In this document: in pieces, positions 56,566-64,000 of the stretch | Numbering within the stretch: the stretch's first letter is position 1 | How the letters are laid out: the number at the start of each line of letters is the position of its first letter | DNA from: Collinsella aerofaciens | GTDB taxonomy: Bacteria; Actinomycetota; Coriobacteriia; Coriobacteriales; Coriobacteriaceae | DNA: 64,000 nt | Direction of reading: 5' to 3' | NCBI GenBank assembly: GCA_021639365.1 | Contig: JAJXHK010000003.1 | Location: 41,888-105,887, forward strand | Program-made: the position numbers and the translations under genes | Notes under the pieces: generated by a model | Databases searched by the model: none | What the model was told of the DNA's origin: nothing | The model's input: only the letters and a program-made list of their open reading frames with translations

Positions 56566-57300
56566 ATGTCCGAGGGCTGGAACATCCTGGTGGTTGATGA
56601 CGAGCCTCCCATCAGGGCTGAGCTACGCTATCTATTGGAGAAGGACGCGCGCGTGGGGCATATTGCCGAGGCGGGCAATGTCACCGAGGCCGTGGAGTCG
56701 ATTCTCTCGAGCAAGCCCGACGTGTTGTTTTTGGACATCACGATGCCCGGCCGCTCGGGAATTGAGCTTGCCGAGACGCTGCAGAACTTAAAGACGCCGC
56801 CGGTGGTTGTGTTTGTGACGGCGTTTGCCGAGTTCGCCGCCGATGCGTATAACCTCGATGCGGTCGACTATATCGTCAAGCCGGTCGAGGATGCACGCCT
56901 GTCAAAGGCGCTCGACAAGATCGAGGCAGCCTTGGGTGCCCGTCGTGTTGTCCACGCTCCGCGCCAGCCTTTGCGTCTGACGGTGGATCGCGGGGGCAAA
57001 AAGGTGTTCATTCCCGCCGCAGACGTCTGCTACTTTGAGGCGCGCGCCGATTTTTGCAACGCCATCTGCGCCGAGGGAACCTACCTGATCAATGAGTCGA
57101 TCTCTTCGCTCGAGCGTCGCTTGGGCTCCGAGGGCTTTATTCGCGTTCATCGCAGCTATCTGGTCAATTTGGAAGACGTGCACAATGTTGAGATTGGTTC
57201 CACGGGGTTGATGGAGCTCAGGCTCGACCGCGTGAGCTCGACGGTGCCGGTGTCCCGTCGTCGTGCCGCCGAGGTCAAGTCGCACCTGGGGCTTGCGTAA
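56566..57300 (+). CDS. LytTR-type response regulator (first system)
   Basis: 244 aa from ATG 56566. Receiver domain about 1-125: acidic pair in VVDDEPP (about 10-13), phospho-Asp in DVLFLDITMPG (about 58), Lys in YIVKPVED. LytTR DNA-binding domain about 140-244 with FIRVHRSYLVNL, the recognition strand. Regulates targets through direct repeats; paired with the kinase upstream. Confidence 0.92.
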   Translation: MSEGWNILVVDDEPPIRAELRYLLEKDARVGHIAEAGNVTEAVESILSSKPDVLFLDITMPGRSGIELAETLQNLKTPPVVVFVTAFAEFAADAYNLDAVDYIVKPVEDARLSKALDKIEAALGARRVVHAPRQPLRLTVDRGGKKVFIPAADVCYFEARADFCNAICAEGTYLINESISSLERRLGSEGFIRVHRSYLVNLEDVHNVEIGSTGLMELRLDRVSSTVPVSRRRAAEVKSHLGLA

Positions 57301-57392
57301 GAGGCTTGCGTGTCGTCGTTTACCATCGCAGGTTTGGCATGGGCGCGCGGTGGGCATAATGGGTGGAATCGAATGAAATCGAAAGGATCATT

Positions 57393-58337
57393 ATGCCCGC
57401 GCTTATCACCCATCATCTGTTTGGCGAGGAAAGCATCGACCGTCTTCCGCAGGGCGTCATCACGTCCGATGAAGAGCGCATTGCCTTTATCTTGGGCAAC
57501 CAAGGCCCCGACCCGTTTTTCTTTCACATTCTGACACCGCGTGTTTCCGACTGTACGCTGCTGGCGCAGGTCATGCATCGCTCGCGCATGTCTCGCCAGT
57601 TCGCGTGCCTGCGCGACGGCGTGTCCCATCTGCTCCCGCGCGACGCCAGCTTGGGTCGCGCCTTTGCGCTGGGCCTGCTGTCGCACTATGTGCTCGACCG
57701 TAATGCCCATCCCTTTGTCTATGAGCAGCAGTTTGGCATCGCGGAGTCCGATCCCGAGCTGGAGGATTCGGGCAGCCAGGTCCATGCGGTGCTCGAGAGC
57801 GACCTGGATGTACTGATGCTGCAGCTTAAGCGCGATGGCGCTACGGTCGACGATTACCCGCCGGCGGGCGAGATCGTCACCACCGATCGCATCAATCGCG
57901 TGGCCGGCGTGCTGATGAGCTATGTTGCCGGACGCGTGTACGGCATTGACATTTCGGCGGGGGAGTACGGTGCTGCCGTTGCCAATATGCAGCGACTTTA
58001 CCGTGCGATTGAGCCGGCCGGCTCCGTAAAGACGCGCGCGATCTCGCTGGTTGAGGGCTTGGTGCACGACTACTCGCTGCTCGACGGCCTTGCCCATCGC
58101 GTGACGACGGAGCTGCCCGAGCGCACCGGTAACCTGGGTCATCTGACATGGAAGAATCCCTTTACCGATGAGGTCTCGAACGAGAGTTTCCCCGAGGTCT
58201 TTGATCGCGCGCTGGTCGATTACGAGTGCACGGTCGCGCGTTTTATCGAGACCGGTGACATGGAGGCCGTGACCAGTCACGTCAACTACAGCGGTCGCGT
58301 GCTCGATGCCGATGAGGAGTTCGACCGCGAGGAATAG
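57393..58337 (+). CDS. Zinc-dependent phospholipase C-like protein
   Basis: 314 aa from ATG 57393 (MPALITHHLFGEES), behind GAAAGGATC. It carries His-rich motifs of the zinc-dependent phospholipase C/S1-P1 superfamily: THHLFGEE, LGNQGPDPFFF, LGLLSHYVLDRNAHPFVY and EVHAV/QVHAVLESDLD. No signal peptide, so cytoplasmic, unlike secreted phospholipases C; family members without signal peptide are of unknown substrate. Probably has its own promoter (CATAAT near 57355). Confidence 0.75.
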   Translation: MPALITHHLFGEESIDRLPQGVITSDEERIAFILGNQGPDPFFFHILTPRVSDCTLLAQVMHRSRMSRQFACLRDGVSHLLPRDASLGRAFALGLLSHYVLDRNAHPFVYEQQFGIAESDPELEDSGSQVHAVLESDLDVLMLQLKRDGATVDDYPPAGEIVTTDRINRVAGVLMSYVAGRVYGIDISAGEYGAAVANMQRLYRAIEPAGSVKTRAISLVEGLVHDYSLLDGLAHRVTTELPERTGNLGHLTWKNPFTDEVSNESFPEVFDRALVDYECTVARFIETGDMEAVTSHVNYSGRVLDADEEFDREE

Positions 58338-58391
58338 GGTCCGCTCCTGTCTCTTTGCCGAATCCTTACCGGCGCCTCCGTGCAATTGGGG

Positions 58392-58397
58392 TACGAT
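58392..58397 (+). promoter_or_regulatory. -10 element of the MFS-type gene
   Basis: GGGG-TACGAT, 42 bp before the start codon; same pattern as before ebfC and nifJ. Confidence 0.4.
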
Positions 58398-58438
58398 GAA
58401 CTAGCTGCATATCGGGCGAATACGAAGGGTCCCTGTCC

Positions 58439-59698
58439 ATGAAATACACCAAGCTCGAGCGTAACTGGGTCATGTACGATGTGGGAAACTCGGCCCTCGT
58501 GCTGCTCAATACCTCGGTGGTGCCCATCTACTTTAACGCCATCAATACCGGTGCTTCCTCGGCAGACCTGGTGGTCGCTTGGGGCAACGCGCAGACGATT
58601 GCCTCGCTGGTCATTGCCATGCTCATGCCCATTCTGGGCGCGCTTGCCGATTACGCCGGCAACAAGATCAAGTTCTTCTTGGGCTTCTTCCTCACGGGCC
58701 TGGTTCTTTGCCTGGCGCAGGCTATCCCAATGTCCGCCATGGCATTTTTGACCGTGTACGTGCTGTGCACCATCGGCCTTAACTCTTCTATGACGTTCTA
58801 CGACGCCATGCTGCCCGACATTACCACCGACGAGCGCATGGACGCCGTGTCCAGCTCGGGCTATGCCTGGGGCTACATCGGTTCCACCGTGCCGTTCATC
58901 ATCTGCCTGGCGCTTATCATGGGTGGCTCCGCTCTTGGTGTCCCCACCATGCTGGCAACGCGTCTGTCGTTTGTCATCACTGGTGCCTGGTGGCTCATCT
59001 TTACCCTGCCGCTCATTCGCACCTATAAGCAAAAGTACGGTCGCGAGCGTGGTCCCGAGGACACCATCGGCCACATCGTGGGCGGCGTGTTCTCCGAGGT
59101 CGGACACACCATGCGCGAGATTGCCCACAACAAGACCGTGCTGGTCTACATGATCGCGTTCTTCTTCTACATCGACGGTGTGCACACGGTCATTTCCATG
59201 GCAACCAGCTATGGATCGGCTTTGGGCATCGACTCGACCCAACTGGTGCTGGCTCTGCTCGTTACGCAGTTTGTGGCCTTTCCATCCGCCATCATCTACG
59301 GCAAGCTTGCCGGTCGCGTGGGCACACTCAATATGATCTTGGTGGCCGTCGCCGCCTATATGGGCATCGTGCTCTTTGCCGCGTTCTTCCTCAAGACCGC
59401 CTTTGAGTTTTGGGTGCTTGCCATTTTGGTCGGCCTGTTCCAAGGAGGCGTGCAGGCGCTGAGCCGCAGCTACTTCGGCCGCATTATTCCCAAGGAAAAG
59501 TCCAACGAGTACTACGGCTTCTTTGATATCTTTGGCCGCTATGCAAGTGTTATGGGCACCTTCTTGGTGTCGGTCGTCACCTCGCTGACCGGCAACCCCT
59601 CGCTGGGCGTCCTGTCTATCGGCGTGCTGCTGGTGGTGGGCTTTGTGCTGCTGGTCCGTCTGTCCCGCATGTCTCAGACGGCAGAGCAGGCCGCATAG
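58439..59698 (+). CDS. MFS transporter of the Atg22/UMF1-like type
   Basis: 419 aa, ATG 58439; about twelve spans. It starts MKYTKLERNWVMYDVGNSA, matching the WxxYDxGNSA signature of UMF1/Atg22-like MFS proteins (amino-acid or peptide efflux suspected), and has RSYFGRIIPKEKSNEYYGFF in the second half. Substrate unknown. The gene stands alone, ended by the hairpin at 59813. Confidence 0.85.
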   Translation: MKYTKLERNWVMYDVGNSALVLLNTSVVPIYFNAINTGASSADLVVAWGNAQTIASLVIAMLMPILGALADYAGNKIKFFLGFFLTGLVLCLAQAIPMSAMAFLTVYVLCTIGLNSSMTFYDAMLPDITTDERMDAVSSSGYAWGYIGSTVPFIICLALIMGGSALGVPTMLATRLSFVITGAWWLIFTLPLIRTYKQKYGRERGPEDTIGHIVGGVFSEVGHTMREIAHNKTVLVYMIAFFFYIDGVHTVISMATSYGSALGIDSTQLVLALLVTQFVAFPSAIIYGKLAGRVGTLNMILVAVAAYMGIVLFAAFFLKTAFEFWVLAILVGLFQGGVQALSRSYFGRIIPKEKSNEYYGFFDIFGRYASVMGTFLVSVVTSLTGNPSLGVLSIGVLLVVGFVLLVRLSRMSQTAEQAA

Positions 59699-59790
59699 GA
59701 ACTTGCCGGTAATTGCGTCCGCCGCGATGCTCTTTTGGGGTTATCCGCAATAAACATTCTGACTTTCGAACAATGATTAGCCCAAGTGGG

Positions 59791-59796
59791 TATGAT
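59791..59796 (+). promoter_or_regulatory. -10 element upstream of the glycosyltransferase
   Basis: GTGGG-TATGAT. The hairpin at 59813-59849 would then be inside the new transcript's leader. Confidence 0.4.
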
Positions 59797-59812
59797 GGAG
59801 TCAGCTAGGTCG

Positions 59813-59849
59813 CGGGGCGTCGCCTGTGTTTGGCGGCGTCCCGTTTTTG
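59813..59849 (+). terminator. Intrinsic-terminator-type hairpin directly before a ribosome-binding site
   Basis: 12-bp stem CGGGGCGTCGCC/GGCGGCGTCCCG (two G-U pairs), loop TGTGTTT, followed by TTTTTGTG. The GGGAGGGTAAGG binding site starts about eight bases later. Confidence 0.6.
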
Positions 59850-59869
59850 TGTTGCAGGGAGGGTAAGGC

Positions 59870-61057
59870 ATGAACGCCACGGTCGTGATTCCAACGTATT
59901 GGGCGGGCGATGACGCTCGCGCAAACGCCCCTGGCACCTATGACCATTCGACACGACTCAACGCCGACAATCCCGAACTCGACCGCTGCCTGGCCTCGCT
60001 TGAGCAGGTGCGCGACATCCCGCGCATCATCCTTTTGGTGGTCTGTCCCGTTTCTGCCACAGCCGATGTGTCCCTGCGCGTGCACGAGATTGTCGACGCG
60101 CATCCCACGCTCAAGGTCACCGTTGTCACCAACACCCAGGCCTCGCGCATCGCAGACCGAGTTGCTCAGATCGCGCCCAAGGGTTCGGGCGAGTGCGTGA
60201 GCCTGCGAGGCTACGGTGCCATCCGCAACATGGGGCTGGCCTGCGCCGCGGTGCTGGGGCATGACGCGGTTATCTTTTTGGATGACGATGAGACTGTCAT
60301 CGACGCCGACTTTATGAAGCGCGCGACCTATGCGTTGGGGCAGCAGACGCGTCAGGGCTTGCCGATCTTGGTCAAGAGCGGCTATTTCTACGATCGCGAC
60401 GGCTCGCCGCTGGCTCCCACGGACAAGGCGGGCATCTGCCATCGTTGGTGGACCAAGCGCATCGAGTTCAACCGTTGGATGAAAAAGGCGCTCTCGGGCA
60501 CCCGCATCTCGCGCTCCAACTACGTGTGCGGCGGCCTGATGGCCCTGCACGCCCGCGCCTTTACGCGTGTGGCCTTTGACCCGTTTATCACCCGCGGCGA
60601 GGACTTGGATTACCTCTTTAACATGCGCATGTTTGGCTACGACGTGTGGTTCGATAACGAGTGGACCGTGCGCCATCTGCCCCCGGAGTCCGAAAAGCGC
60701 TCACCGCGCTTTATGCAGGATGTATACCGTTGGTACTACGAACGGGCCAAGTTGACATTCGCCGCGCATCAAAAGGAGCTCATTCCCGTTACGGCGGCAT
60801 CGCTCATGCCCTACCCGGGCCCGTGGATTTCGCGCGAGCTCGACGACCGCGTGCGCAAGACCGCTATGGTCCGCAGCGTGTTTACCCGCGAGCATGAGGG
60901 CTACCTGCGCATCTGGCGCCATGGTATCGACGAGGCAAAGGCCTATGCACGCCAAAACGCTGCAAGCTACCTGCGTTTCCAGAGCTTTTGGCCCAAGATC
61001 ATGGACGGGCTTTGGCGTGACGCACAACTGATCAGTATCCTGGAGGGGGCCGAATGA
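59870..61057 (+). CDS. GT2-like glycosyltransferase
   Basis: 395 aa, ATG 59870 behind GGGAGGGTAAGG. GT-A fold: N-terminal MNATVVIPTYW, metal-binding FLDDDE (about 143-148), GEDLDYLFNMRMFGYD acceptor region, C-terminal helices rather than membrane spans. Probably adds a sugar to a cell-envelope polymer or lipid. The next gene, a sensor kinase, overlaps it by 4 bp (ATGA), so the two are translated together, which is unusual company for a two-component system. Confidence 0.8.
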   Translation: MNATVVIPTYWAGDDARANAPGTYDHSTRLNADNPELDRCLASLEQVRDIPRIILLVVCPVSATADVSLRVHEIVDAHPTLKVTVVTNTQASRIADRVAQIAPKGSGECVSLRGYGAIRNMGLACAAVLGHDAVIFLDDDETVIDADFMKRATYALGQQTRQGLPILVKSGYFYDRDGSPLAPTDKAGICHRWWTKRIEFNRWMKKALSGTRISRSNYVCGGLMALHARAFTRVAFDPFITRGEDLDYLFNMRMFGYDVWFDNEWTVRHLPPESEKRSPRFMQDVYRWYYERAKLTFAAHQKELIPVTAASLMPYPGPWISRELDDRVRKTAMVRSVFTREHEGYLRIWRHGIDEAKAYARQNAASYLRFQSFWPKIMDGLWRDAQLISILEGAE

Positions 61058-62397
61058 TCGACCGCCGCGCCCAGCGCGATAGTTCAATATCAATCTTTCG
61101 CATCATTGCCGTTGCCTGCGCCATTTGCGTGCTGGTGTACTTTATTTTTGCCCTGGTGACCGGTATCGAGCCGATCGCCACGGTGATTGCCTGCGCGCTG
61201 CTGTGCATCTTTCTGTGCATCTTTATCTTTTTGACGCTCAATCCCGATTCGGTGCGCTCCCAGTACACCGAGGAGACGCTCTCGGTGGCCTCGGCCATGC
61301 TCGAGGACATTAAGGGCGGTTTGACACAGGAATCGGCGCGTTTGGTGTGCCAGCGCATTTTGCCCGAGACGCGCGCCATGACGGTGGCCATCACCGACGA
61401 GGACAACGTGCTTGCCTGCGCGGGCGAGTTTGAGGAAAAACTACTGCCGGATTCTCCCATCCACACGCTTGCCACACGCTACGTTATCGAACATGGCATC
61501 GTGCAGTCGTTCAACCGTATGGTGGATGTCGTAGGCTCGGACGGCTCGCACAACCAAGTCCCCGCCGGCATTATCGCCCCTATCAAGGTGGGAGATCGTA
61601 CCGTCGGCACGCTCAAGTTCTACTACAAGACCCCGCGCGCCGTCGACCGTACCCAGTACGCGCTTGCCTCGGGCTTTGCCGAGATCTTGTCCACGCAGCT
61701 CGCCATCCACGAGCTCGAGGTGCAAAAGGAGCTCACGGCGCGCGCCGAGGTGCGTGCGCTGCAGGCGCAGATTAACCCGCACTTCCTGTTCAACACGCTG
61801 AACACCATTGCATCGTTTACGCGCACCGACCCGCTGCGGGCCCGCGAACTGCTTCGTGAGTTCTCATCGTTCTATCGTGCCACGCTCGACAACTCGGGAT
61901 CGCTTATTCCGGTCTCGCGCGAGGTCGCACAGACCAAGCGCTACCTTACCTTTGAGAAGGCCCGCTTTGGCGAGGACCGCGTGCTTGCGACGTTCGATGT
62001 GTCCGAGGACGTGGAAGATACGCTGGTGCCGGCGTTCGTGATCCAGCCGATTGTCGAGAACGCCGTGCGTCATGGTATGGGCGATGACGGCGCCCTGAGG
62101 ATCGACGTGACCGTTCACCAAGACGGCGAGGATGCAATCTTGATTGCCGTGGCCGATAATGGCGTGGGCATGGATGAGGGTACCGCCGCCAGACTGTTTG
62201 ACGAGCGCTCCGCCCGTCCCGACGCCAGCTCTCCCCAGGGTGGCGGCGCCGGTGTGGCCATGCACAATATTTCGGAGCGCATTCACCGCTTTTATGGGCC
62301 GCATTCCTATACGCGTGTCGAATCGGCGCCGGGCAAGGGCACCAAAGTGCTTCTTCATCTTGATTTGTCAGAGAGCATCTTTGACATTCAAGAGTAG
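61054..62397 (+). CDS. LytS/YehU-type sensor histidine kinase (second system)
   Basis: 447 aa; ATG 61054 overlaps the upstream stop. Two spans (about 13-68), GAF-like sensor (about 85-235), phospho-His in INPHFLFNT (about 247), ATPase motifs PIVENAVRHG and VADNGVGMDEG. It shares layout with the kinase at 55139 (GGLTxExA, GFAxxxSTQLA and the GAF region), so the two systems are paralogues. Gap of 72 bp to its regulator. Confidence 0.9.
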   Translation: MIDRRAQRDSSISIFRIIAVACAICVLVYFIFALVTGIEPIATVIACALLCIFLCIFIFLTLNPDSVRSQYTEETLSVASAMLEDIKGGLTQESARLVCQRILPETRAMTVAITDEDNVLACAGEFEEKLLPDSPIHTLATRYVIEHGIVQSFNRMVDVVGSDGSHNQVPAGIIAPIKVGDRTVGTLKFYYKTPRAVDRTQYALASGFAEILSTQLAIHELEVQKELTARAEVRALQAQINPHFLFNTLNTIASFTRTDPLRARELLREFSSFYRATLDNSGSLIPVSREVAQTKRYLTFEKARFGEDRVLATFDVSEDVEDTLVPAFVIQPIVENAVRHGMGDDGALRIDVTVHQDGEDAILIAVADNGVGMDEGTAARLFDERSARPDASSPQGGGAGVAMHNISERIHRFYGPHSYTRVESAPGKGTKVLLHLDLSESIFDIQE

Positions 62398-62469
62398 AAT
62401 AAAAAGCTACGGGCTCAACGTCATGCGACGGATGCCCGGCGTAGTTAGTTGACGAAAGGTTTTATCCCT

Positions 62470-63186
62470 ATGCTGCGTGCGATGATTGTGGATGATGAGG
62501 CGCCGGCTCGCTCGGAGCTTCGCTTCTTGCTCGAGCAAACGGGCAAGATCGGCACGATCACGGAGGCGTCGAGCGTCCGCTCCGCCATCGAGATGCTTAT
62601 GGAAAGTCGCGTGGATGTCGTGTTTCTCGATATCTCGATGCCCGGTGCCTCGGGCTTGCAACTTGCCGAGGCGCTGCATAAGCTCAAAAATCCGCCGGCG
62701 ATCGTGTTTGTGACTGCGTATAGCGACCATGCGGTCGAGGCATTCGACGTGGATGCCGTCGATTATCTGATGAAGCCTGTCGAGGAAGCTCGCTTGGACC
62801 GCGCGATCGAGAAGGTCATGCAGCGCGCCAAGCCGGTCACGGACAGCAAGGTGACCATCGAGCGTATCCCGGTGGAAAAGGGCGGCCGCAAGGTGCTCAT
62901 TCCCGTGGACGACATTCGCTTTATCATGGCCAAGGACGATTACTCCTGCATCTATACCGTCGATGATCGCTTTTTGTCGACGACCTCGCTGGCGCAGTTT
63001 GAGGCCAAGCTCTGCGACTTTGGCTTCTTCCGTGTTCACCGCCGCTATATCGTCAACCTGGCGTGCGTCACGGACGTTGAGACGGTGCCCTCGGGTGCCA
63101 TCCAGCTGGGCATTACGGGCGTCGACGAACGCGTGCCGGTTTCGCGCCGCCGTGTCGTGCCGCTCAAGAAGGCTCTGAGTCTCTAG
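62470..63186 (+). CDS. LytTR-type response regulator (second system)
   Basis: 238 aa from ATG 62470 (MLRAMIVDDEAPARSE), ten bases after GAAAGG; a TTG at 62449 is less likely. Receiver with DVVFLDISMPG phospho-Asp (about 54) and YLMKPVEE; LytTR domain with FFRVHRRYIVNL. About half identical by eye to the regulator at 56566. Confidence 0.92.
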   Translation: MLRAMIVDDEAPARSELRFLLEQTGKIGTITEASSVRSAIEMLMESRVDVVFLDISMPGASGLQLAEALHKLKNPPAIVFVTAYSDHAVEAFDVDAVDYLMKPVEEARLDRAIEKVMQRAKPVTDSKVTIERIPVEKGGRKVLIPVDDIRFIMAKDDYSCIYTVDDRFLSTTSLAQFEAKLCDFGFFRVHRRYIVNLACVTDVETVPSGAIQLGITGVDERVPVSRRRVVPLKKALSL

Positions 63187-63192
63187 CACACT

Positions 63193-63243
63193 GGCCCCGC
63201 AGCCCTGTAGACCCATCGTCTGCGGAGCCGTGGGGCCTTTTTT
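63193..63243 (+). terminator. Terminator of the second two-component operon
   Basis: GGCCCC (63193-63198) pairs with GGGGCC (63232-63237) and TTTTTTG follows; inner CCGCAG/CTGCGG pairing strengthens it. Confidence 0.75.
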
Positions 63244-63283
63244 GTATGTATCTGCCGAATCGTTTTTTTGCGGAAGGGATCCC

Positions 63284-63751
63284 ATGAACAGCGCAAGCGC
63301 CAAGCGCATCGACATCATCTCGGACACCCACGGCTATTTATCGCCTGCGCTCTTGGATGAGCTTGAGGGCGCAGACCTGATCATCCACGCCGGCGACCTT
63401 ACGTCAGAGATGGACTACGAGCACCTATGCACCATCGCCCCCGTGCGGGCCGTATTGGGCAACAACGATTACTACCGCGACTACGGCCCCGATGTAGACC
63501 GTCTTGCGCTCTTTACCTACGAAGGCCTCAAATTCGCCGTAGCCCACTACCGCGAAGACCTTCCGGTGGGATCCGTAGACGTAGCCATCAACGGCCACAC
63601 CCACGTAACCAAAGAAGCCCAAGTGGGCCGCTGCTTAGTCCTCAACCCGGGCAGCGCCAGCTACCCCAGAGGCACCCGAGGCCCCACCATGGCCAGAATG
63701 CTCGTAAAAGACGGCAAGATCATAAGCACTAAATTTATTGACTTGGACTAA
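63284..63751 (+). CDS. YfcE-type metallophosphoesterase
   Basis: 155 aa from ATG 63284 behind GGAAGGGA; the longer frame from 63230 runs through the terminator. Calcineurin-like motifs: DIISDTHGY (about 8-16), HAGD, LGNND and GHTHV, NPGS near the end. YfcE/MJ0936 proteins cleave phosphodiesters such as cyclic nucleotides in vitro; cell role not known. Confidence 0.9.
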   Translation: MNSASAKRIDIISDTHGYLSPALLDELEGADLIIHAGDLTSEMDYEHLCTIAPVRAVLGNNDYYRDYGPDVDRLALFTYEGLKFAVAHYREDLPVGSVDVAINGHTHVTKEAQVGRCLVLNPGSASYPRGTRGPTMARMLVKDGKIISTKFIDLD

Positions 63752-63760
63752 CCGCAACAA

Positions 63761-63790
63761 AAACGGGGGATGCAGATGCGTCCCCCGTTT
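63761..63790 (+). terminator. Hairpin after the phosphoesterase
   Basis: AAACGGGGGA pairs exactly with TCCCCCGTTT, 10-base loop. Followed by CCATTT. 63791-63960 shows nothing else. Confidence 0.65.
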
Positions 63791-63966
63791 CCATTTGAGC
63801 CAAAGGCAGAGCTTCAACAAAAACAATCAGACCAACCCCGCCGAGGAGCACGCGGGCTAGCCGCGCAGCGGCGCACGCCCGCAAAACTGGTTGAATAATG
63901 TGACGGCAGGGAGGGCTTCCGGGGCTGAGGGCGGGGGTTAAGTTTGTCGCGAGTTCCGCACGCAAA

Positions 63967-63989
63967 GGAAAGCACTTAATGTGCTTTCC
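63967..63989. repeat. Palindrome GGAAAGCAC/GTGCTTTCC
   Basis: Perfect 9-bp arms around TTAAT; arms resemble those of the 50.55-50.72 kb palindromes (GGAAAGyGCA). Confidence 0.55.
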
Positions 63990-64000
63990 GTCTTGCGCAG

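Overview
The window looks like a gut Coriobacteriia chromosome, most likely Collinsella or a close relative. This is inferred from GC-rich coding, anaerobic metabolism (a single-chain pyruvate:ferredoxin oxidoreductase, many phosphotransferase (PTS) genes), an actinobacterial-type kinase/FHA/phosphatase/SEDS-PBP cluster, and numerous GGGGACGTTC-type intergenic hairpins. The genus is inference; there is no rRNA gene here.

Layout. 0-3.7 kb: end of a divergent regulator, twin operators, a multidomain FAD/Fe-S oxidoreductase and HypA. 4.1-7.4 kb: a mannose-family PTS operon (EIIAB, EIIC, EIID) plus ManO/DUF956. 7.5-9.5 kb: tRNA-Arg(CCT) followed by two extra copies of its 3' end in a 128-bp ladder, then an IS256-type element sitting just past the stop codon of the PASTA kinase gene. 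9.5-19.7 kb (minus): a growth and division signalling operon with membrane kinase, two FHA proteins, PP2C phosphatase, a FtsW/RodA-PBP fusion and a PASTA Ser/Thr kinase. 19.8-24.9 kb: YcxB-like protein, dnaX, a hypothetical gene, ebfC and recR. 25.1-28.8 kb: a three-gene set with an exported protein, a kinase-like membrane protein and an FHA protein.

28.8-35.1 kb is an AT-richer island bracketed by a 429-bp duplication of the 3' end of the FHA gene. It carries a decayed methyltransferase, an ABC exporter, an IS110 remnant and, on the minus strand, a radical SAM/SPASM enzyme followed by two previously unlisted small Cys-rich peptides (59 and 67 aa). These share a KHIHP leader and repeated Cys-X2-5-Asp motifs, and a 35-aa membrane peptide follows them. 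This is best read as a ranthipeptide-like (thioether-crosslinked) RiPP locus and is the most interesting thing in the window.

35.6-44.6 kb: pyruvate:ferredoxin oxidoreductase, an IS110 transposase with an extra C-terminal helix-turn-helix, an AAA/DUF4143 ATPase behind 34-bp tandem repeats, and carbamate kinase. 44.8-50.3 kb: a PRD regulator with lactose/cellobiose-type EIIA, EIIB, EIIC and a GH1 6-phospho-beta-glucosidase, i.e. a beta-glucoside uptake and hydrolysis unit. 50.3-55 kb: palindromic repeats, a secreted C39-like peptidase, an amino-acid permease and an amidohydrolase that probably act together. 55.1-63.2 kb: two LytS/LytTR two-component systems separated by a zinc phospholipase-like protein, a transporter and a glycosyltransferase. 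63.3-64 kb: a YfcE-like phosphoesterase.
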